Below, one piece after another: positions 7,472 to 15,634 of a stretch of DNA of 64,000 nt (positions within the stretch are counted from its first letter, which is position 1; each line of letters begins with the position of its first letter). A program made the translations under genes and the position numbers. The notes under the pieces were generated by a model that saw only the letters and a list, made by a program, of their open reading frames with translations, was not told the DNA's origin and did not search any database. The DNA is taken from assembly GCA_963665215.2 (NCBI GenBank), contig CAXXWW010000002.1:62001-126000 (forward strand), in the 5' to 3' direction. The DNA comes from G963665215 sp963665215. GTDB lineage: Bacteria > Chloroflexota > Dehalococcoidia > Lucifugimonadales > CAUZJF01.

Positions 7472-8839
7472 CTAATAGACGCCGGTGATGTTGTACTGGA
7501 GGGCTACAGCGGTGTCCGAGGCGTTGTCCATCCGGCCCTCGAAGGCAATCCTCATGCTGGCCACAAGAACGGTCTGCCTCTTCTGGATGTCCCGCTCGCT
7601 CTCGATCATCAGCTCCCGCTTGAACCCCAGTCGGTACATGTTCCGGTTCACCGCAAGCACCCGGCCCGTGTCCGTCACATTGCCGCCTGAGCTGACCTTC
7701 CCGTCGATGTCTGCAAGCAACATCTGCTCCGAAATGATCACGGGCATCCCCTCGATGTCACCTAGCTGGCCGGTCAGCAGCGTAGCGTTGGGTCCCAGCT
7801 TCTCTACCGTGCGGAAGTTCTCGATGGACAGAGACCGGATGTAGGTGTTGATGTCCATGACGAAGGCGCACTCGGAGGGACGGACGCCATACTTGCCCAG
7901 CTTGGCCCTGGCCTCGTTGAACATGTCGTCGGAGGCGGCCGCGTTGTGGTCGTTCCCCTGGTTGGTGTTGTCCACCAGGGGAATGTGGATCAGCCCGTCG
8001 AAGACCAGGTAGTGGTCCAGGCCTGCGCTGCCGGCCAGCGAATCCGCCGTGGCTCCGTCCGCGTTGATGTTGGTGGCGTCGTCGGAGGTGTCTCCGTTGA
8101 GCACCACATCGTCCAGGACCTCGGCTGCATTCCGTACCAAGGTCGCCCGTAGCTCCGGCAGTACCGCGATCACCGCGTCCTCGTCCAGGTCGTAGGACCA
8201 CCCAATCATGGCCCCAAGCTCGGCGGACGTGAGGGTCTGCCTTCCCGTGCCCGGAGTGGACGAGCTGACCGCAAGATTGGACGTGCCCCTGTACCAGCTC
8301 ACATCCCCAAAGTCATAGGGAATCCGGAACGGGTCCGTGGGCATCATGATGCTCCCAAAGAGGCTGACCACCGAGGTGGCCAGATGTACGTCCCGCCACA
8401 TCTCGCTGGTCTCTCCGGTGAAGGTGAGCTCGTCGCCTGCGCCTGGTGTGTTCGCGTCCAGGGCGCGTCCTATAGATTCGTACAGGTCCGCCCTCGCTCC
8501 CTCCAGGTTGCTCCGCCACTCGACAGCCATTCGAGGGTCTACGGGTCTCCTTCCGTCAACCCCGCCGCGCTCGGCAATCCGCAGCACGGCGCGGGAGAGC
8601 ATCAGGTCAAACTCGTCGAATCCCCGGTACTTGCCGGACAAGACTCTGGCCCCCTGGGTCGTGGACTCTACCTGCCTGAGCAGGGCAGCCCGCTTGGAGG
8701 CCCGCATGGACTCCGTGATCTGCGCCGACAGGCGCTCCACCTCCTCCTTCAGGGGCGTGTGTTCCTTCTCTTTGAACGTCTCCGTAAAGGCGCGGACGGC
8801 GGCTACGTTCTCCATTAGCTTCTCGGTATCTGTGGTCAT
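7472..8839 (-). CDS. HK97-fold major capsid protein
   Basis: 455 residues. Residues 1-115 form a coiled-coil, delta-domain-like scaffold (K-E-K-E-H-T-P-L-K-E-E-V-E-R-L) that the neighbouring protease would remove. The mature part has typical HK97-fold landmarks: F-R-I-P-Y-D-F-G-D-V-S-W-Y near 170, S-A-E-L-G-A-M-I-G-W-S near 210, a C-A-F-V-M-D-I-N-T-Y near 318, and a final strand V-L-V-A-S-M-R-I-A-F-E-G-R. It sits 2 bp after the protease gene. Confidence 0.85.
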   Translation of the reverse strand: MTTDTEKLMENVAAVRAFTETFKEKEHTPLKEEVERLSAQITESMRASKRAALLRQVESTTQGARVLSGKYRGFDEFDLMLSRAVLRIAERGGVDGRRPVDPRMAVEWRSNLEGARADLYESIGRALDANTPGAGDELTFTGETSEMWRDVHLATSVVSLFGSIMMPTDPFRIPYDFGDVSWYRGTSNLAVSSSTPGTGRQTLTSAELGAMIGWSYDLDEDAVIAVLPELRATLVRNAAEVLDDVVLNGDTSDDATNINADGATADSLAGSAGLDHYLVFDGLIHIPLVDNTNQGNDHNAAASDDMFNEARAKLGKYGVRPSECAFVMDINTYIRSLSIENFRTVEKLGPNATLLTGQLGDIEGMPVIISEQMLLADIDGKVSSGGNVTDTGRVLAVNRNMYRLGFKRELMIESERDIQKRQTVLVASMRIAFEGRMDNASDTAVALQYNITGVY

Positions 8840-8841
8840 GG

Positions 8842-9561
8842 TTACTTCTCCTCTATGATCTGCCGCATGGCGGCGAATTGGGCTCCTATGGCTGCCAACA
8901 TAGGGTCCTGGGACCCCTCCGGTTCCTCCGGTGAGGGAGCCAACTCCCTAAGCTCCTGCTCTAGGGCGTCTACGCGCGCGCTCAGCGCTTCTATGGGGTC
9001 ATCCTGGTTAGGTTCAGGCTCCTCCGGCTCAGGTTCAAGCCCCCGGAATATCTCCTCCGGCAGGTTCAGGGCGCGGGCACCGGCCTTCACCGCGTCCGGG
9101 TCGGCGGGGATGGGCACCAGGCTCCACTCCAGAAGGTCCGATTCCTCGATGCGCAGCCGGTCCACCCGCCCTTGCTCGTCCAGCATCTCCACGACCTTCG
9201 TGGGCATGAAGCGGATAGACGCGGCCCGAATGAAACCGCCGTTCCAGGCGTTCTCCACACGGGCTGCGAACTCGTCCTCGGAGTTGAACTGGAAGTCGGC
9301 CACGATCCGCCCCTTATCATCGTGGTCGATCTCCAGCGTCTTGCCGATGGGAATACCGCCGAACGAGTCGTGGGACCACAAGACGACGGGGTTCTTCAGG
9401 TAGTTCTTGAAGTCCACACCGCGCAGGTTCAGCTCGTCGCCGTTGCGACTGCGTTCCCTGGCGGCTATCACCATCTGGTGCGTGTCTTCTCCTTCTACCT
9501 GACGGGCTTCAGCCACCATCACTCGGCACTGCTTTCTATAGGCTGTGCTTACCATCGACAC
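8842..9561 (-). CDS. HK97-type prohead protease (peptidase family S78)
   Basis: 239 residues. It has the catalytic histidine in V-V-L-W-S-H-D near residue 64 and the catalytic serine in I-R-A-A-S-I-R-F near 115, plus the E-S-D-L-L-E-W-S-L-V-P-I-P-A-N/D-like strand that closes the domain near 140. The C-terminal ~60 residues are an acidic tail. It cleaves the capsid scaffold during head maturation. A good ribosome site (AGAGGAGG) precedes the start, directly after a terminator hairpin. Confidence 0.9.
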   Translation of the reverse strand: MSMVSTAYRKQCRVMVAEARQVEGEDTHQMVIAARERSRNGDELNLRGVDFKNYLKNPVVLWSHDSFGGIPIGKTLEIDHDDKGRIVADFQFNSEDEFAARVENAWNGGFIRAASIRFMPTKVVEMLDEQGRVDRLRIEESDLLEWSLVPIPADPDAVKAGARALNLPEEIFRGLEPEPEEPEPNQDDPIEALSARVDALEQELRELAPSPEEPEGSQDPMLAAIGAQFAAMRQIIEEK

Positions 9562-9575
9562 CTCCTCTTGAACGC

Positions 9576-9617
9576 AAAAAGCCCCCAGGGGGGGCAGTCA
9601 CGCTGCCTCTGGGGGCT
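9576..9617 (-). terminator. Rho-independent terminator between hicB and the protease gene
   Basis: On the minus strand a long GC-rich stem (AGCCCCCAG... paired with ...CTGGGGGCT) is followed by TTTTTGCG. It lies just before the protease ribosome site. It would end transcripts from the hicAB promoter, and may also attenuate read-through of the head operon. Two more perfect hairpins lie next to it (about 9631-9645 and 9652-9669). Confidence 0.8.
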
Positions 9618-9735
9618 ATCTAGTAGCCTCGGGGGACGGTCTAGCCGTCTACACCGGCCTTTGCCGGTGGACCTGCGGAGTGACCCGCATCGATATCAAC
9701 TGTAGACCGTCGCGGACTGTCTGTCAACTACACCG

Positions 9736-10125
9736 TTACCTGCCCATCTGGGCGGCAAGGCGGACAACCTCCTCTACATAGGATTTTCTTGAGATGCCTC
9801 GGCGCTTTGACTCCGCGTTGATGGCGTCGGCCACATCTGCATCGAGGTGCAGATTGACTCGAACGGGGGGCCTATGACGGCCTGAGCGGACCAGCAGGAT
9901 AGAGGTCAACGTGCTACCCTCCGGCACCTCTACGTCTTCCAGGGCGCTGGGCGCTGGAATGGGACGCCCACCTTCCTCCATGACCTCCATCCAGACAGGC
10001 ATCGCATCTTGGGCGTCCTGAACAGCCTCTTCGATGGTGGAGCCCATACCATTGCATCCGGGCAAATCAGGGAACACGACGCCATAGGCACCCTTCTCCC
10101 CGTCTATTAGTGCTGGATATCTCAT
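9736..10125 (-). CDS. hicB: HicB antitoxin
   Basis: 129 residues from the ATG at 10125. Residues 1-60 are the partial RNase-H-like HicB fold (Y-P-A-L-I-D, Y-G-V-V-F-P-D-L-P-G-C, T-I-E-E-A-V-Q-D-A). Residues 85-125 form a ribbon-helix-helix DNA-binding domain (V-R-V-N-L-H-L-D-A-D-V, G-I-S-R-K-S-Y-V-E-E-V-V). It neutralises HicA and represses its own promoter. It starts 2 bp after hicA, giving the normal toxin-first order. A longer in-frame extension upstream only overlaps hicA and is not used. Confidence 0.92.
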   Translation of the reverse strand: MRYPALIDGEKGAYGVVFPDLPGCNGMGSTIEEAVQDAQDAMPVWMEVMEEGGRPIPAPSALEDVEVPEGSTLTSILLVRSGRHRPPVRVNLHLDADVADAINAESKRRGISRKSYVEEVVRLAAQMGR

Positions 10126-10127
10126 CT

Positions 10128-10316
10128 CTATACCTCCCAACCTGCGACTTTGGCAATGTCGCGGGCCACCCACGGTGAGACCATACGGTGCCGGGGAACC
10201 TTGATTGCCATCCTTATCTCGGCGTGCCAGTAGATATCGTGTCTGCGACCGTGGCGAGCCAAGTACCACCCCTCCCTTTCAAGTCTCTGCCGTATGCGCC
10301 GTGTGTTTGACTCCAT
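10128..10316 (-). CDS. hicA: HicA toxin (mRNA interferase)
   Basis: 62 residues with the double-stranded-RNA-binding-like HicA fold: R-L-E-R-E-G-W-Y-L-A-R-H near residue 12, the H-D-I-Y-W-H segment carrying the catalytic histidine, and A-R-D-I-A-K-V-A-G-W at the end. In the family it cleaves ribosome-bound mRNA until bound by HicB. The usual G-S-H is G-R-R-H here, a small variation. A near-perfect promoter lies 11 bases upstream. Confidence 0.9.
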   Translation of the reverse strand: MESNTRRIRQRLEREGWYLARHGRRHDIYWHAEIRMAIKVPRHRMVSPWVARDIAKVAGWEV

Positions 10317-10326
10317 TACGTGCTAT

Positions 10327-10356
10327 ATTATAACACTATAATGGGTCAGTTGTCAA
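10327..10356 (-). promoter_or_regulatory. Promoter and probable HicB operator upstream of hicA
   Basis: On the minus strand TTGACA (10351-10356), an 18-bp spacer and TATAAT (10327-10332) give a near-ideal housekeeping promoter. The -10 box is one arm of the inverted repeat ATTATA-ACAC-TATAAT (10327-10342), a natural operator for the ribbon-helix-helix domain of HicB. Confidence 0.85.
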
Positions 10357-10537
10357 CACGCCTCACTCTTGTGCACTGAACACCCGCCACGTGGAACTTC
10401 CCGTTGCGCCTGGTCTTGATGACAATGGCATCCTTCACCCGTTCGGCCAGTATAGCTGTACCGCAGCAACGGCAGTAGATCGGCTCTCTCACCGGCGTGG
10501 GTTGCAGGTGTGGCTCGACCACACTGTTGTTAGCCAT
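10346..10537 (-). CDS. Small Com-like cysteine-containing phage protein
   Basis: 63 residues from the ATG at 10537, which overlaps the end of the MuF-like gene by 8 bp. The centre Y-C-R-C-C-G-T-A-I-L-A-E-R followed by I-V-I-K-T-R-R-N-G-K-F resembles the Mu Com family of small zinc-binding translational regulators, but only one C-x-x-C-type knuckle is present. Its 3' end overlaps the hicAB promoter. Function not assigned with confidence. Confidence 0.5.
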   Translation of the reverse strand: MANNSVVEPHLQPTPVREPIYCRCCGTAILAERVKDAIVIKTRRNGKFHVAGVQCTRVRRVDN

Positions 10538-11261
10538 CGGCTTCCTCAATGACCGGGATGGCGACACAGCGGCAGAGTATGTCCGATCCAGGGTGACCCA
10601 CTCCGGGCCCGGAGTCCCAGCTTTGACGGGTGCCGTTGAGGGCAACATGAGTAGCCCTGACCCGCTCGTCCTCTGCGGTCCGCCAGGTGTACTTCTGTAT
10701 CCCTAGCTGCCGGTGTCTCGCATGGGTAAACTGACCAACGGCCTTTGAGGTCTGGTCCCTGGTGATCCGGCGCAGGTTGCTGCCCGATACCTTGAACTCT
10801 CGGTTCAGCACCTTCGAGAGCGCCTGCTGGTCAAAGGGCTGCTGCGCGAACGTCTCGCTCACCCGCTGGGACAGCGCCCCGTGGAACCGCTCAGGAACCG
10901 TCCGAATGAGCGAGATGTTCTCCTGACGCCACGCCGACATCAGCGGCTCGATAGCCGAGTCCAAGAGCCTGGGCCGGATGTCGATACCGAGCGCCGTCCT
11001 GAAGGTCTGAATCAGCCTTCGTTTATGGTAGCCCGACAGCCTGGCAGAGTGGGCCGCGACCTCCTCTGCGACCAATCCTCCGGTGTGCCAGCGACGGAAC
11101 ACCCCGTCGATGATCTCCAGGGCCAACGACGCGGCTGAAGCCTCGGACAGGCCAGAGCGAAGCTGGGCCATGAGGGGAGTAAGGACAAGTCTTCGCAGGG
11201 TTCTGTCGTACACCCGCTCGTCGAGACGCCGTGGGCCTACACCGTTGATTGGCCGTGGCAT
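10530..11261 (-). CDS. MuF / SPP1 gp7-like head morphogenesis protein
   Basis: 243 residues. The C-terminal domain carries the family pattern: R-I-T-R-D-Q-T near residue 165, K-Y-T-W-R-T-A-E-D-E-R-V-R-A-T-H near 191, and G-H-P-G-S-D-I-L-C-R-C-V-A at the end, with the conserved H...H/C-x-C residues. The N-terminus is helical. It is a minor head protein attached to the portal, and is coded 3 bp after the portal gene remnant. Confidence 0.85.
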   Translation of the reverse strand: MPRPINGVGPRRLDERVYDRTLRRLVLTPLMAQLRSGLSEASAASLALEIIDGVFRRWHTGGLVAEEVAAHSARLSGYHKRRLIQTFRTALGIDIRPRLLDSAIEPLMSAWRQENISLIRTVPERFHGALSQRVSETFAQQPFDQQALSKVLNREFKVSGSNLRRITRDQTSKAVGQFTHARHRQLGIQKYTWRTAEDERVRATHVALNGTRQSWDSGPGVGHPGSDILCRCVAIPVIEEADG

Positions 11262-11264
11262 CGA

Positions 11265-11643
11265 CTATTCCATCTCCTCAAGCTCGCCAAAGATCGGGTC
11301 ACCACTCAGAATGACGCGGCCCTCGTTCTCGTCGATGATGCCCCCCTGAACCACAACATTCACCGCCTCGGCCCTCGTTTTGGCCGCCGTCGCCTGGGCC
11401 ACCTCCCGGTTCGAGCGGTCGGTGAGCGACTCCTGCATCTCCGCTATCTCAGCGGTGTCGAACCTCAGCACCACATCTCGGTAGGCCCTGGGCAACGTGG
11501 GGACGAACTGCTCCTGCATCTCTGAGGCCAGCAGGTCCCACTCCTGCGTTACCGTGTTGGCGTAGAAGTCCTTGATGGCCGCCTCACGATTGCTGAACGT
11601 GGGGTGCTGTGCGCCGGCCATCAGCTCCTCCGGCACCCCTAAG
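11265..11643 (-). pseudogene. Phage portal protein, C-terminal remnant
   Basis: About 125 residues survive (G-V-P-E-E-L-M near the start, then T-F-S-N-R-E-A-A-I-K-D-F-Y-A-N-T-V, a helical L-L-A-S-E-M-Q-E-Q-F, and F-D-T-A-E-I-A-E near the end). This is the crown/wing part of HK97-type portals, which lies near residue 270 of a normal ~400-residue protein. An IS1380 copy starts at 11644 and the N-terminal two thirds are not found on its other side. No start codon remains except one supplied by the IS end. Confidence 0.8.
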
Positions 11644-13362
11644 CCCGAATCCACCGAAGGACACGGATGGACGGCGTGAGGAAAGCGGAAGGGGGGTGAG
11701 GGAGCTACAGGGGAAATAGCCTGGGTTCCATTTGGGGTAGGGAGGTCGGCGGACGGTCTTCATCGCCGCACAGGGGCCCCTATGGCCGTCTGCGGGAGCT
11801 GCGATGCGCGGGATGGCGAGAGAATACGCAGCAGGGAACTCTCTCGGACCGGGCTGGCACGAGTCTGCGGGGATCTTCGGTTGTCCGGTGGGTGGGTCGG
11901 TCGCCGACGGTGCCGTCAGGCCGGGAGTGGAATGGCTCGCAGCCGGGCCAAGGCGCGGCTGAACTTCTCAGCCCAAGGCCAGCGATCCGGAAGATGCAGG
12001 GTCAACCGGCGTGCCGAGCGGGTGAGCCGTCCGGCCAGGGAGAAGAACCGCCGCCGGAGGGTCTTGGTGGTGGCTATCCGCTCTCCCAGACCGATCCGCG
12101 CCGTCCAGCGGGCCAGGTTGTGGGCCATCGTCTGGACGGCCAGCCAGGCGCCGTTGGCGGCGAAGCGGCCCGAGGGGAGATGGTTCAGCCCGACGCCGTA
12201 CTTGAGGTCGCGTATGGCATTCTCGATCTCGGCGTGGCGGCGATGGTCAGCCTCCAGTTCGAGCAACTCCCCGTCCCGGTCGGTGATGAAGCCATGATAG
12301 CTGTATTTGGCGAAGAGGGCCAGTTGGGAACCGGGCGTGGGCTTCACCCGCCGGACGATGAGCCGTACCGGCGCGGCGTCCGCCTCGGCCTGGAAGGGGG
12401 TGCAGGTGGTCTCGGCCACATCGGCGGCGCCGTGCATCCAGTAAGGAATCGGCGTCCAGGCATCTTCGGGTATCGCCTCGATGAGATTGTGCAGGCTTTT
12501 GTGCTGGCGGATGGTGATGGAGAAGCGGACATCCATCTTGCGGCAGACGGATACCACGCCATGAGTGTAGAACCCGCTGTCGGCCCGTAGCGTGAGTCGT
12601 CCGTTGGCCCCGGCGTAGCGCACCCGTCCCACCGTCTCCCGCAGGAAGTGGGCGGCGCCGCGGGCGGTGTTGGCCCGGCCCTCGCGCAGCCGGGACATCA
12701 GCACGTCTCCGGTGCCGGCGGCGATGGCCAGCAGCGGGTGGTAGCCCCGCTTGCCGGTATAGCCGTGGTGGCGGGCGCCCTCCTTGGCCAGTCCGTAGGT
12801 CTCGCAGATGGTGGAGTCCAGGTCAATGGTCAGGGGCCCGTCGCCGGGTCCCGCCCCGGCCTGCCAAGCCCGGGCCAGCAACTCGCGGCTCACCCGGTCG
12901 AGTTGACGGACGTGGCCCCACCGGAAGCTGCGCAGGAAGGTGCCCAGGGTGGATGGCGCCTTGAGAGTGCCGCCCAGGGTGCAGGCCGTCCCCCCGGTGC
13001 GCAACACATCGGCGTCGTCAATGCAGTCGCCCCCAGCCAGCGCAGACGCCACCAGCGTCATCATCTTGTCGCTCGTGTTCGCCCGCCCCGGGGCATCGCC
13101 CAGGTCGAGGCGCTGCCGGACGAGTTCGGGCAGGCCGAGGTGCCGCGCCAGGGTGGCCGGAAGGAGCAGCCCGGCATTGGCCACCAAGCGGCGGTCGTCG
13201 AAGGTGATTTGGATCCGGTCGGGGTGGTTGCGTGGCAGCATCTACTGGGTGCTCCTTTTCCAGGGCCGTTTTTTTGCTACAAAACCATTATCCCAGAAGC
13301 ACAGGAGCACCTTCTTGCCGCCTCAGGACGCTAACCCGACGCCCTCCTTCGGTGGATTCGGG
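11644..13362 (-). mobile_element. IS1380-family insertion sequence, copy B (1719 bp)
   Basis: Same 18-bp inverted repeats as copy A, and an intact transposase. Unlike copy A its flanks do not match: CTAAG on the left and TTTAG on the right. The genes on the two sides (portal remnant and nucleotidyltransferase remnant) are also different. Both facts suggest that this copy is a product of recombination between two former copies with loss of the DNA between them. Confidence 0.93.
11916..13241 (-). CDS. IS1380-family transposase
   Basis: 441 residues, a DDE/RNase-H-type transposase of the IS1380 family (DDE_Tnp_1). The visible catalytic segments are L-T-I-D-L-D-S-T-I near residue 137, L-T-L-R-A-D-S-G-F-Y near 216 and A-E-I-E-N-A-I-R-D-L-K-Y-G near 330. 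It would cut at the 18-bp ends and make 4-5 bp duplications; it is the only intact copy in the window and could also mobilise copy A. Its ATG is about 120 bp inside the right-hand inverted repeat. Confidence 0.93.
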   Translation of the reverse strand: MLPRNHPDRIQITFDDRRLVANAGLLLPATLARHLGLPELVRQRLDLGDAPGRANTSDKMMTLVASALAGGDCIDDADVLRTGGTACTLGGTLKAPSTLGTFLRSFRWGHVRQLDRVSRELLARAWQAGAGPGDGPLTIDLDSTICETYGLAKEGARHHGYTGKRGYHPLLAIAAGTGDVLMSRLREGRANTARGAAHFLRETVGRVRYAGANGRLTLRADSGFYTHGVVSVCRKMDVRFSITIRQHKSLHNLIEAIPEDAWTPIPYWMHGAADVAETTCTPFQAEADAAPVRLIVRRVKPTPGSQLALFAKYSYHGFITDRDGELLELEADHRRHAEIENAIRDLKYGVGLNHLPSGRFAANGAWLAVQTMAHNLARWTARIGLGERIATTKTLRRRFFSLAGRLTRSARRLTLHLPDRWPWAEKFSRALARLRAIPLPA

Positions 13363-13565
13363 TTTAGGAAGTACCAGTTCGTGACCGCTCTGCCGAACAG
13401 GTCAGCGGCGCTCGTGACCTTCGAGGCGCAAAGCAACTCGATGTCTTTGACGTGGGGCTTCTTGCGGCGGATGGACCCTGCCACAGCGATCCGCTCGCAG
13501 TGGGGAGCGAGCAGGCGCAGCAGGTCGTCGCCGACGAACCTAGCCACCGATAGTTCGGTTGTCAC
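13363..13565 (-). pseudogene. PolX/MNT-type nucleotidyltransferase, N-terminal remnant
   Basis: GTG at 13565 overlaps the stop of the ASCH gene (GTGA). About 68 residues remain: a helix (D-D-L-L-R-L-L-A-P-H-C-E-R-I) and the nucleotidyltransferase motif A-G-S-I-R-R-K-K-P-H-V-K-D-I-E-L-L, as in phage-encoded polymerase-beta-like proteins. The frame then enters IS1380 copy B and stops at 13323. The rest of the gene has been lost. Confidence 0.75.
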
Positions 13566-13584
13566 AGCGCCTTCCCTCCGTGCC
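13562..13584 (-). promoter_or_regulatory. Junction cassette copy 1 (ribosome site + stop/start overlap)
   Basis: Minus-strand GGCACGGAGGGAAGGCGCTG followed by TGA. It codes the last residues G-G-K-A-L of the ASCH protein, supplies the GGAGGG ribosome site and ends in GTGA, the overlapping start and stop of the two genes. Confidence 0.75.
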
Positions 13585-14044
13585 GGTACTCCACCACGTC
13601 TGGACACCAATCCCAGAGTCCCTGATGCCCCACCGCAGGAACCCGGGGGTTGCACGGCTCCACATCCATGAGGAACCACAACCACCGGCCAGTGGAGAAG
13701 TCGCCGTAGGGGTCGGGTTCTATCCACCCTGTATAAGACGGCGACGAGGCCAGGACTCTCCCTACGTAGCGTTGAGCCCACACCTGCCGGGCATCTATCA
13801 ACAGAGCCGTAGCAACCACTGAGCCCTTGGGGATGTCCTTTTCCCATTCCTCCCCGAACAAGCGGGCGATGGCCTGCCGGGTATTTCCGTTGAGGCTCTG
13901 GGGACCAACTACATTCTTCCCGGCGTGTATGGCTATTCGTTGTCCGATCAAGCTCTGTGGTGGAGCCCAGGAGCGGGTCTCGATGCTCTTGACACCGTGG
14001 GCGATCAGAGACGCCCAGGGCTGATGCAGGGTAAGGGCTTTCAC
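13562..14044 (-). CDS. ASCH-domain protein
   Basis: 160 residues with the ASCH (PUA-like) fold at the N-terminus: L-T-L-H-Q-P-W-A-S-L-I near residue 3, G-V-K-S-I-E-T-R-S-W near 18, R-I-A-I-H-A-G-K near 35, then A-L-L-I-D-A. ASCH proteins bind RNA or modified nucleotides and are common phage accessory genes. The start is a GTG overlapping the stop of the preceding gene, and its end (Y-R-H-G-G-K-A-L-stop) is formed by the repeated junction cassette. Confidence 0.8.
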   Translation of the reverse strand: MKALTLHQPWASLIAHGVKSIETRSWAPPQSLIGQRIAIHAGKNVVGPQSLNGNTRQAIARLFGEEWEKDIPKGSVVATALLIDARQVWAQRYVGRVLASSPSYTGWIEPDPYGDFSTGRWLWFLMDVEPCNPRVPAVGHQGLWDWCPDVVEYRHGGKAL

Positions 14045-14060
14045 AGCGCCTTCCCTCCGC
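14041..14060 (-). promoter_or_regulatory. Junction cassette copy 2
   Basis: Minus-strand CGGAGGGAAGGCGCTG plus TGA at the end of the split zinc-ribbon gene. It is identical to copy 1 over the 18 core bases and gives the GTG start of the ASCH gene. Confidence 0.75.
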
Positions 14061-14200
14061 CCTTCGCAGCCTCATGGGCCTGCCGCAGTAGGTCGCAGTA
14101 GGTCATGTACTCTGCCACGGTCATGGCCTCGAATATCAGGTGCTCTCCGCACTCGTCGCATGTGTAGCCAGCTCTGCTGTGGATATCGACGGAAGGCTCG

Positions 14201-15568
14201 GAGGTTACGTCAATAGGTGTGTAAACGACATCAGGCGGCGACCTTCTCAGCCGTTGGCTCAAAGACGATTCCATCCACGTATTGAGTGCCGAGATAGACG
14301 TCTTCGATCAACTCAGGGGCCCTCAGACGCCTGAAGCGCTGTTCGGCGACCATCAACATTTTCCAGATCACCGCTATCGCCCGATCGACCCTCTTGTAGC
14401 GCTTGGCGGCATCGGTCCGAAGTCTGAGCGCAGCGAAGGGTGACTCCACCGGGTTCGTCGTGCGAAGGTGTGACCAGTGCTCCTTGGGGAAGTCATAGAA
14501 GGTGATCATGCGGTCCCAGTCCCGCTCAAGGGTCACAGAGGCCGCCTCGTAGGAGTGGTCGCGGCACCATCTAGTAAACTCCGTCCTGAGCCGCTCAGCC
14601 TCCGTCCGAGTCGGCGCGTAGGGGATAGTACGCAGCATGAGCTTGGCCTGGTCCTGTTGTCGCTTTGGAAGCTTGGCGAGCACGTTTACGATCTTGTGGT
14701 TCCAGCAGCGTTGCTCTGCTGCCTGCGGATAGACGTTGCGCAGAGCTCCCCAGATGCCCAGGTGTCCGTCTCCAACCACCAGCCTCGGGCAGCTCAAGCC
14801 CCGGCGCTTGATGTCCCTGAGCACCTCGGACCAGTTCTCTGTGGACTCCCTGTATCCGGGAACAGTGCTCACCACCACCTTGCTCCCGTCGCTCAGGGCC
14901 GCCATCACCACCAGTACCGCCGCCTTCTCCTTCTCAAGACCAGCCTTGACGTAGACTCCATCCACCCACATGTAGACCACTTCCAGGTCATCGAGGGGCC
15001 GGCTGCGCCATTGGGCAAGCTCATCGTTCCACTTATCCTTCAACCGGGCCACCGTGCTCGCCGATACCGGTGCGTCCTCTCCCAGCAGCCCCCGCAAAGC
15101 CAGATCGAAGTCGCCTTCGGATAGACCGTGCAGGTACAGCTCGGGGATCAACTCAGCAACCTTCCTGGTCCTGTTGACGAACAGCGGCAGCAGCCGGCTC
15201 TCGAACTGCTCCTCGGTATCGCGGACTCGCGGCCGCCTCAGCTGTATCGTTCCCGAACTCAGCGTAAGCCTCCGGGCTCTGCCGTATCCGTTCCGATAGC
15301 CGGTATCTGAGTCCGAGTCGGATCTGAGCGCCGACTTCGCCCTTCCCAGAAACCCCGTCACCTCCTCCTCCAGCAACTCCTGGATCAGCCTCTGGACCTG
15401 GCTTCGCACCCAATCCTCCAACTGCTCCCACTCCGGCCTTGACTCCGACCTACTCTCAGTGCTTTCCTTCCTCATGGGCGGTCTATCTCCTCTCTTGGGC
15501 CTCGAGCCCGTGTTGTTCAGAGAGAGGGTACACCGCCTGACTGTTTACACACTTTTTGAGGGTACCTC
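14201..15568 (-). mobile_element. IS256-family insertion sequence, copy A (1368 bp)
   Basis: The imperfect inverted ends begin GAGGT and share TGTGTAAAC and TCAGGCGG. The 8-bp direct repeat AAGGCTCG flanks both sides (14193-14200 and 15569-15576), the standard length for IS256. It carries a complete transposase. A second copy of the same length, with the opposite orientation, starts at 16494. Confidence 0.96.
14231..15475 (-). CDS. IS256-family (Mutator-type) transposase
   Basis: 414 residues. The visible landmarks are the N-terminal V-R-S-Q-V-Q-R-L-I-Q-E-L-L-E-E-E-V helix, L-P-L-F-V-N-R-T-R near residue 96, Y-M-W-V-D-G-V-Y-V-K (first Asp) near 168, L-V-V-G-D-G-H-L-G (second Asp) near 235, R-C-W-N-H-K-I-V near 258, and T-T-N-P-V-E-S near 340 with the final Glu. 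The family moves by copy-out/paste-in through a circular intermediate. The copy appears intact. Confidence 0.95.
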   Translation of the reverse strand: MRKESTESRSESRPEWEQLEDWVRSQVQRLIQELLEEEVTGFLGRAKSALRSDSDSDTGYRNGYGRARRLTLSSGTIQLRRPRVRDTEEQFESRLLPLFVNRTRKVAELIPELYLHGLSEGDFDLALRGLLGEDAPVSASTVARLKDKWNDELAQWRSRPLDDLEVVYMWVDGVYVKAGLEKEKAAVLVVMAALSDGSKVVVSTVPGYRESTENWSEVLRDIKRRGLSCPRLVVGDGHLGIWGALRNVYPQAAEQRCWNHKIVNVLAKLPKRQQDQAKLMLRTIPYAPTRTEAERLRTEFTRWCRDHSYEAASVTLERDWDRMITFYDFPKEHWSHLRTTNPVESPFAALRLRTDAAKRYKRVDRAIAVIWKMLMVAEQRFRRLRAPELIEDVYLGTQYVDGIVFEPTAEKVAA

Positions 15569-15634
15569 AAGGCTCGACCGTCTGAGCACAAGGATCACCA
15601 CATGACGGGCAAGTGAAAACGAATGTGGCTTCCC

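Noticed and set aside
10126..10269. N-terminal extension of HicB
   Set aside because: It overlaps hicA in another frame and the standard HicB start (ATG at 10125) is coupled to hicA by 2 bp.
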